A stretch of DNA of 36,263 nt from Winslowiella iniecta (lineage in GTDB: Bacteria; Pseudomonadota; Gammaproteobacteria; Enterobacterales; Enterobacteriaceae): NCBI RefSeq assembly GCF_001267535.1, contig NZ_JRXE01000015.1, positions 40,915 to 77,177 on the forward strand, in the 5' to 3' direction. The notes under the pieces were generated by a model that saw nothing but the letters and a program-made list of their open reading frames with translations, made no database searches and was not told where the DNA came from. Positions 32,735 to 36,263 of this stretch are shown here, piece by piece. The number at the start of each line of letters is the position of its first letter. The stretch's first letter is position 1. The position numbers and the translations under genes are program-made.

Positions 32735-33615
32735 CGCAGATCGCTAACGCGCCTCCGGTCAGCGTCCCGCCGCCATCCGCCATGCTGCTGCGCCGCTTCT
32801 GCCGAAGCCGCACCGGGGTAATCGGCGCAGTGTTACTGCTGCTGATTGTGGCGCTGGTAATCGTGCTCCCCGGCTTAAGTTCGCTCGACCCGAATCAGAT
32901 TGATTTAACCCGCATCGAGCAGCCGCCTTCGGCCAGCCACTGGCTCGGCACTGACGAACTGGGGCGTGACGTATTTATCCGGCTGTGGCAAGGCGGGCAG
33001 GTGTCGCTGCTGGTGGCTTTCAGCGCCATGCTGCTCCAGCTGGTGATTGGCAGTATTCTCGGCGGTCTGGCCGGTTACTTCGGCAAATGGACGGATATGC
33101 TGATTATGCGTCTGACGGAAACCGTGATGTGTTTCCCGTTCTATGCCATCGCCATCACCACGGCGGCCATTCTCGGTGCCAGTAGCTGGAACGTGATTAT
33201 TATTATCGGCTTACTGAACTGGACCGGCGTCGCCCGGCTGGTGCGCGCCGAGTTTCTCACCCTGCGCTCGCTCGATTACGTTGATGCAGCAAGGGTGATG
33301 GGGATCGGTCATCGCCAAATTATCCTGCGACATCTGCTGCCCAATGCGCTGCCACCGATCAGCGTCTACGCCACGCTGGCGGTTGCTACCGGCATTCTGG
33401 CCGAAGCCGCACTGAGTTTCCTCGGTCTCGGCGTGAAACAGCCCGCGCCCAGCTGGGGCAATATGCTGTCAGCGGCCCAGAATATGCGCGTGCTGAGCAA
33501 TGAGTGGTGGCTGTGGTTACCCCCCGGTTTACTGGTTTTCACCCTGGTTTTATCGATCAATTTTATCGGCGATGCCCTGCGCCACGCCCTTGACCCACAG
33601 TCCGGCCAGTCCTGA
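32731..33615 (+). CDS. Peptide ABC transporter permease, DppC-like
   Basis: The product has 294 residues. An N-terminal RRFCRSRTGVIGAVLLLLIVALVIVLPGLSS is followed by HWLGTDELGRDVFIRLWQGGQVSLLVAF, the hallmark of DppC/OppC permeases. The EAA loop DAARVMGIGHRQIILRHLLPNALPP (about 190-215) contacts the ATPase. It pairs with the upstream DppB-like gene to form the channel. A 31-base gap separates it from an M20 peptidase, unusual inside this operon type. Confidence 0.93.
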   Translation: MTQIANAPPVSVPPPSAMLLRRFCRSRTGVIGAVLLLLIVALVIVLPGLSSLDPNQIDLTRIEQPPSASHWLGTDELGRDVFIRLWQGGQVSLLVAFSAMLLQLVIGSILGGLAGYFGKWTDMLIMRLTETVMCFPFYAIAITTAAILGASSWNVIIIIGLLNWTGVARLVRAEFLTLRSLDYVDAARVMGIGHRQIILRHLLPNALPPISVYATLAVATGILAEAALSFLGLGVKQPAPSWGNMLSAAQNMRVLSNEWWLWLPPGLLVFTLVLSINFIGDALRHALDPQSGQS

Positions 33616-33646
33616 GCGGCTCGCTGACGCAACACTGGAGAGTACA

Positions 33647-35119
33647 ATGACATCGTCCCTGAGCACGCAAGAACAAGCGCTGATTCCGGCCATTGAGCAG
33701 TGGATTGAGCAACATCGCGAGCAGCTGATTGAAGATCTGGCCAGCTGGATCGAAATTCCCAGTATCAGCCGTGCCGATCGCGGCGTCGAGGGCGCGCCGT
33801 TTGGCGCAGAGTGCCAGCAGATACTGGAGCGAGCATTGACGCTGGCACAGCAGGCGGGCTTTACAACCGAAAACCATCAGGGTTACGCCGGTTCGGTGAT
33901 TTATGGCAATCATGCCAAAGATATCGGCCTGATCGGCCATCTGGATGTGGTGCCGCCGGGTGATAACTGGCTCTATCCACCGTTTACGCTGACCCGCAAG
34001 GGTGAGTTTGTCATTGGTCGCGGCGTGGCCGATAACAAAGGACCGGCGATTGCCGATCTCTATTTGCTGAAATTAATTCGCGATCTGAATATTCCGCTGT
34101 CGCATAACCTGCGCATCGTCTACGGGCTGGCGGAAGAGACCAATATGGCAGATCTGGCGTGGTACAGCCAGCATGGCCCGGTGCCGGAAGTGTCCATCGT
34201 GACCGATGGCCGTTTTCCGGTAAATAATGCGCAGAAAGGCCAGATTACTTTGCATCTTGCCGCGCCGGTCAGCCCGCTGCTGGCAAACTTTAGCGCCGGT
34301 ATCGCCAGCAATAGCGTGCCTGAACGCGCCAGCATTGAGCTTCCTGACGGCGATTTTTCAGCGGTGAATGAGCGTATCGCCACCCTCTCCGGACTGTCCG
34401 CCGGACGCCTGACGGCAGAACCTCTGACGTCCGGCCTGCGCCTGAATGCGGAGGGCATCGCCGGACATGCCGCCTTCCCGGAAGGCACCCTGAGCGCAGT
34501 GCGCGTGCTGTTCTCAGCGCTGCTGGAGCTGAAGCTGGTCAACGACCACGACCGTCCGCTGATTACCTTCTTTGAGCGTTTTCTGCGTTCGCCGTTTGGT
34601 GAGCAGGCAGGGATCGCCTTTGCCGATGAGGAATCCGGCAAACTCACGTTTAATGCGGGAATCTGGTCGGGTGATGCGGCAAACAATACGCTGAATATCA
34701 CGCTGGATATTCGTTATCCGGTACTGACTCGTGCTGAACAGGTGCTGGCGGCGTTGCAGGAAACCGTTGCGCCACAGGGTATTACCCTGACCTCCTGGCG
34801 TGATGTACCGCCCTTCTATTTGCCCGTCGACGATCGGCGGATTCAGTTGCTGCAACAGACGTGGAACGATCTCAGCGGTCGGGATGATAAGCCGTATGCG
34901 ATGGGCGGCGTGACCCATTCAAAAGTCCTGCCGCGTGCGATTACCTTCGGCCCGGGTTACGCCCGCACGCCGGAGACTTCGCCGGATTTCCTGCCCGCCG
35001 GTCACGGTTTGCCGCATGGCGCGGATGAAGTGGTGCACATTCCTTCGCTGCTGGCGGCGCTGCCGGTGTATGTGATCGCACTGATCCGTCTTGATCGCTG
35101 GTTACAGAGCCAGTCTTAG
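33647..35119 (+). CDS. M20-family metallopeptidase (dipeptidase-like)
   Basis: The product has 490 residues. ATG 33647 is chosen because GGAGAG lies 6 bases upstream; the longer frame lies within the permease gene. The metal and catalytic residues of a dinuclear zinc M20 peptidase are present: H98 and D100 in GHLDVVPPGD, D129 in GRGVADNKGP, E163/E164 in LAEETN, D187 in VTDGRFPV. Near the C-terminus, a conserved histidine lies in GLPHGADE. The protein lacks a signal peptide, so it acts in the cytoplasm. PepV-type M20 enzymes cleave dipeptides and N-terminal residues. Placement between permease and ATPase genes suggests it processes the imported peptide. Confidence 0.9.
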   Translation: MTSSLSTQEQALIPAIEQWIEQHREQLIEDLASWIEIPSISRADRGVEGAPFGAECQQILERALTLAQQAGFTTENHQGYAGSVIYGNHAKDIGLIGHLDVVPPGDNWLYPPFTLTRKGEFVIGRGVADNKGPAIADLYLLKLIRDLNIPLSHNLRIVYGLAEETNMADLAWYSQHGPVPEVSIVTDGRFPVNNAQKGQITLHLAAPVSPLLANFSAGIASNSVPERASIELPDGDFSAVNERIATLSGLSAGRLTAEPLTSGLRLNAEGIAGHAAFPEGTLSAVRVLFSALLELKLVNDHDRPLITFFERFLRSPFGEQAGIAFADEESGKLTFNAGIWSGDAANNTLNITLDIRYPVLTRAEQVLAALQETVAPQGITLTSWRDVPPFYLPVDDRRIQLLQQTWNDLSGRDDKPYAMGGVTHSKVLPRAITFGPGYARTPETSPDFLPAGHGLPHGADEVVHIPSLLAALPVYVIALIRLDRWLQSQS

Positions 35120-35129
35120 GGAGCGCGCT

Positions 35130-36263
35130 ATGTCGCATTCATCCGCATCGTCGCCATTGCTGCGTGTGACGGCGCTGAACGTTGGGTTCCGGCAGCAACC
35201 GTTGCTGCATAATATCAGCTTCGATCTTGATTACGGCGAGGTGCTGGCGCTGGTCGGCGAGTCCGGTTCCGGCAAAAGCCTGACGGCGCTGTCGATCATC
35301 GGGTTGCTGCCCGCAGCAGCACAAATCCGCGGCAGCATCCATTTCGCCGGACGCGATCTGTTAACCGCTGATGCACGGGCATTACACTCGCTGCGCGGTA
35401 AAAATATCGCGATGATCTTTCAGGATGCACGCCAGGCGCTCGATCCACTGTTTACCATCGGCCAGCAGCTAACTGAAACCCTGCACCGCCATGATCCCGG
35501 ACTGCGCCGCCAGCAGGCGCAGCAGCAGGCGATTACCCTGCTGGAAGAGGTGGAAATCGCCAATGCCGCCAGCCAGTATCATGCTTATCCCCATCAGCTG
35601 TCGGGCGGACAGTGTCAGCGGGTGATGATTGCCATCGCGCTGGCGGGTCAGCCGCAGTTGTTGATTGCTGACGAACCCACGACGGCATTGGATGTGACGG
35701 TGCAAAAAGAGATATTGCAGCTGCTGCGTCGCCTACGGCAGCAGCGCGCTATCGCCATCCTGTTGATTACTCACGATATGGGGGTGGTTGCCGACAGCGC
35801 CGACCGGGTACTGGTGCTACGTGACGGTCGGATGACAGAACAGGCAACCGTCAGCGCACTGTTCAGCCAGCCGCAGACCGCTTACAGCCGCCAGTTGCTC
35901 GACGCGGTACTGCGGCTGGAATCACCTCAGTACCGGCAACCGGATGGCGCATCAGCGCCGCCTATCACTATCGACCGGTTGCAGGTTAACTATTTGCGCC
36001 GTGGAAAGAAATTTACCGCGCTACAGGATATTTCCCTGACGCTGGAGGCGGGCTCGACGCTGGGTATCGTCGGCGAATCCGGCTCCGGTAAATCGACGCT
36101 GGGGCGGGCATTAGCCGGTTTAGTGCCGATTGCCGCGGGCGATATTTACCTTGATGGTATCCCTCTGCGGCAGGCCTCGCCAGCGCAGTGGCTGATATTG
36201 CGCCGCAAAATCGGCATGGTTTTTCAAAGCCCGCGCAGTGCGATAAACCCGCGCTTTACCCTG
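35130..36263 (+). CDS. Double-domain peptide ABC transporter ATPase (3' end outside window)
   Basis: Two fused nucleotide-binding domains lie in one frame, like GsiA. The first has Walker A GESGSGKS (43-50), Q-loop FQDARQALDP, signature LSGGQ (157-161), Walker B LLIADEPTTALD (177-188) and the H-loop THDMG. A linker follows, then a second domain with Walker A GESGSGKST (315-323) and Q-loop FQSPRSAINP, where the window ends at codon 378. AGGGAG lies 7 bases before the ATG. It powers the DppB/C-like permeases, so a separate DppD and DppF are not needed. The missing part should be about 170 residues. Confidence 0.93.
   Translation, partial: MSHSSASSPLLRVTALNVGFRQQPLLHNISFDLDYGEVLALVGESGSGKSLTALSIIGLLPAAAQIRGSIHFAGRDLLTADARALHSLRGKNIAMIFQDARQALDPLFTIGQQLTETLHRHDPGLRRQQAQQQAITLLEEVEIANAASQYHAYPHQLSGGQCQRVMIAIALAGQPQLLIADEPTTALDVTVQKEILQLLRRLRQQRAIAILLITHDMGVVADSADRVLVLRDGRMTEQATVSALFSQPQTAYSRQLLDAVLRLESPQYRQPDGASAPPITIDRLQVNYLRRGKKFTALQDISLTLEAGSTLGIVGESGSGKSTLGRALAGLVPIAAGDIYLDGIPLRQASPAQWLILRRKIGMVFQSPRSAINPRFTL

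Overview
The window reads as a chromosomal segment of an Enterobacterales bacterium, most likely Erwiniaceae (Erwinia or Pantoea type). UmuD, UmuC and Aer are close to their E. coli counterparts and keep the same key residue numbering. The secreted AroQ chorismate mutase, Kdo hydroxylase, GH88 uronyl hydrolase and GudX-like protein also fit plant-associated enterobacteria. No rRNA, tRNA or CRISPR array was seen. The genus is inferred from gene content, not measured.

Layout. (1) 1-2.6 kb: the end of a sugar-importer operon, with an oligosaccharide MFS permease (cut by the window edge), a GH88 unsaturated uronyl hydrolase and a DJ-1/PfpI protein. (2) 2.6-10.4 kb: a mosaic of small, mostly single-gene units. 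These include a DUF305 protein behind a CueR-like copper promoter, a RidA-family remnant, a zinc-ribbon microprotein, several small exported proteins, periplasmic chorismate mutase, a YmgB/AriR-like regulator, DUF523, MipA/OmpV, the Kdo hydroxylase KdoO, an ABM-fold monooxygenase and a DUF1471 protein. (3) 10.46-12.74 kb: a decayed Tn3-family element. It has five recognisable 37-38 bp terminal repeats, a tnpA 3' fragment, a nested 256-bp miniature element and three passenger genes. A 5-bp TTATT duplication flanks the outermost pair of ends. (4) 12.9-14.8 kb: a 32-aa membrane peptide and umuDC under a LexA box. (5) 14.9-17.6 kb: a P2-type cation ATPase. (6) 17.9-23.4 kb: a small peptide, then an RND efflux adaptor and pump coupled by overlapping stop/start codons to a membrane acyltransferase-3-like protein. 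(7) 23.4-27.8 kb: a YcaD-type MFS exporter, divergent from a gudP-gudX-like glucarate operon. (8) 27.9-29.7 kb: aer, a palindromic repeat pair and a 34-aa membrane peptide. (9) 30.1 kb to the end: a dipeptide/oligopeptide ABC importer operon (binding lipoprotein, two permeases, an M20 peptidase, and a double-ATPase gene cut by the window edge).

How the genes work together. Several blocks are import-and-degrade units: uronate oligosaccharides at 0-2.5 kb, glucarate-type aldarates at 25-28 kb, and peptides at 30-36 kb. Others deal with stress: copper (DUF305 with the CueR-type site), SOS mutagenesis (umuDC) and RND efflux. The least explained structure is the Tn3-end cluster at 10.46-12.74 kb.
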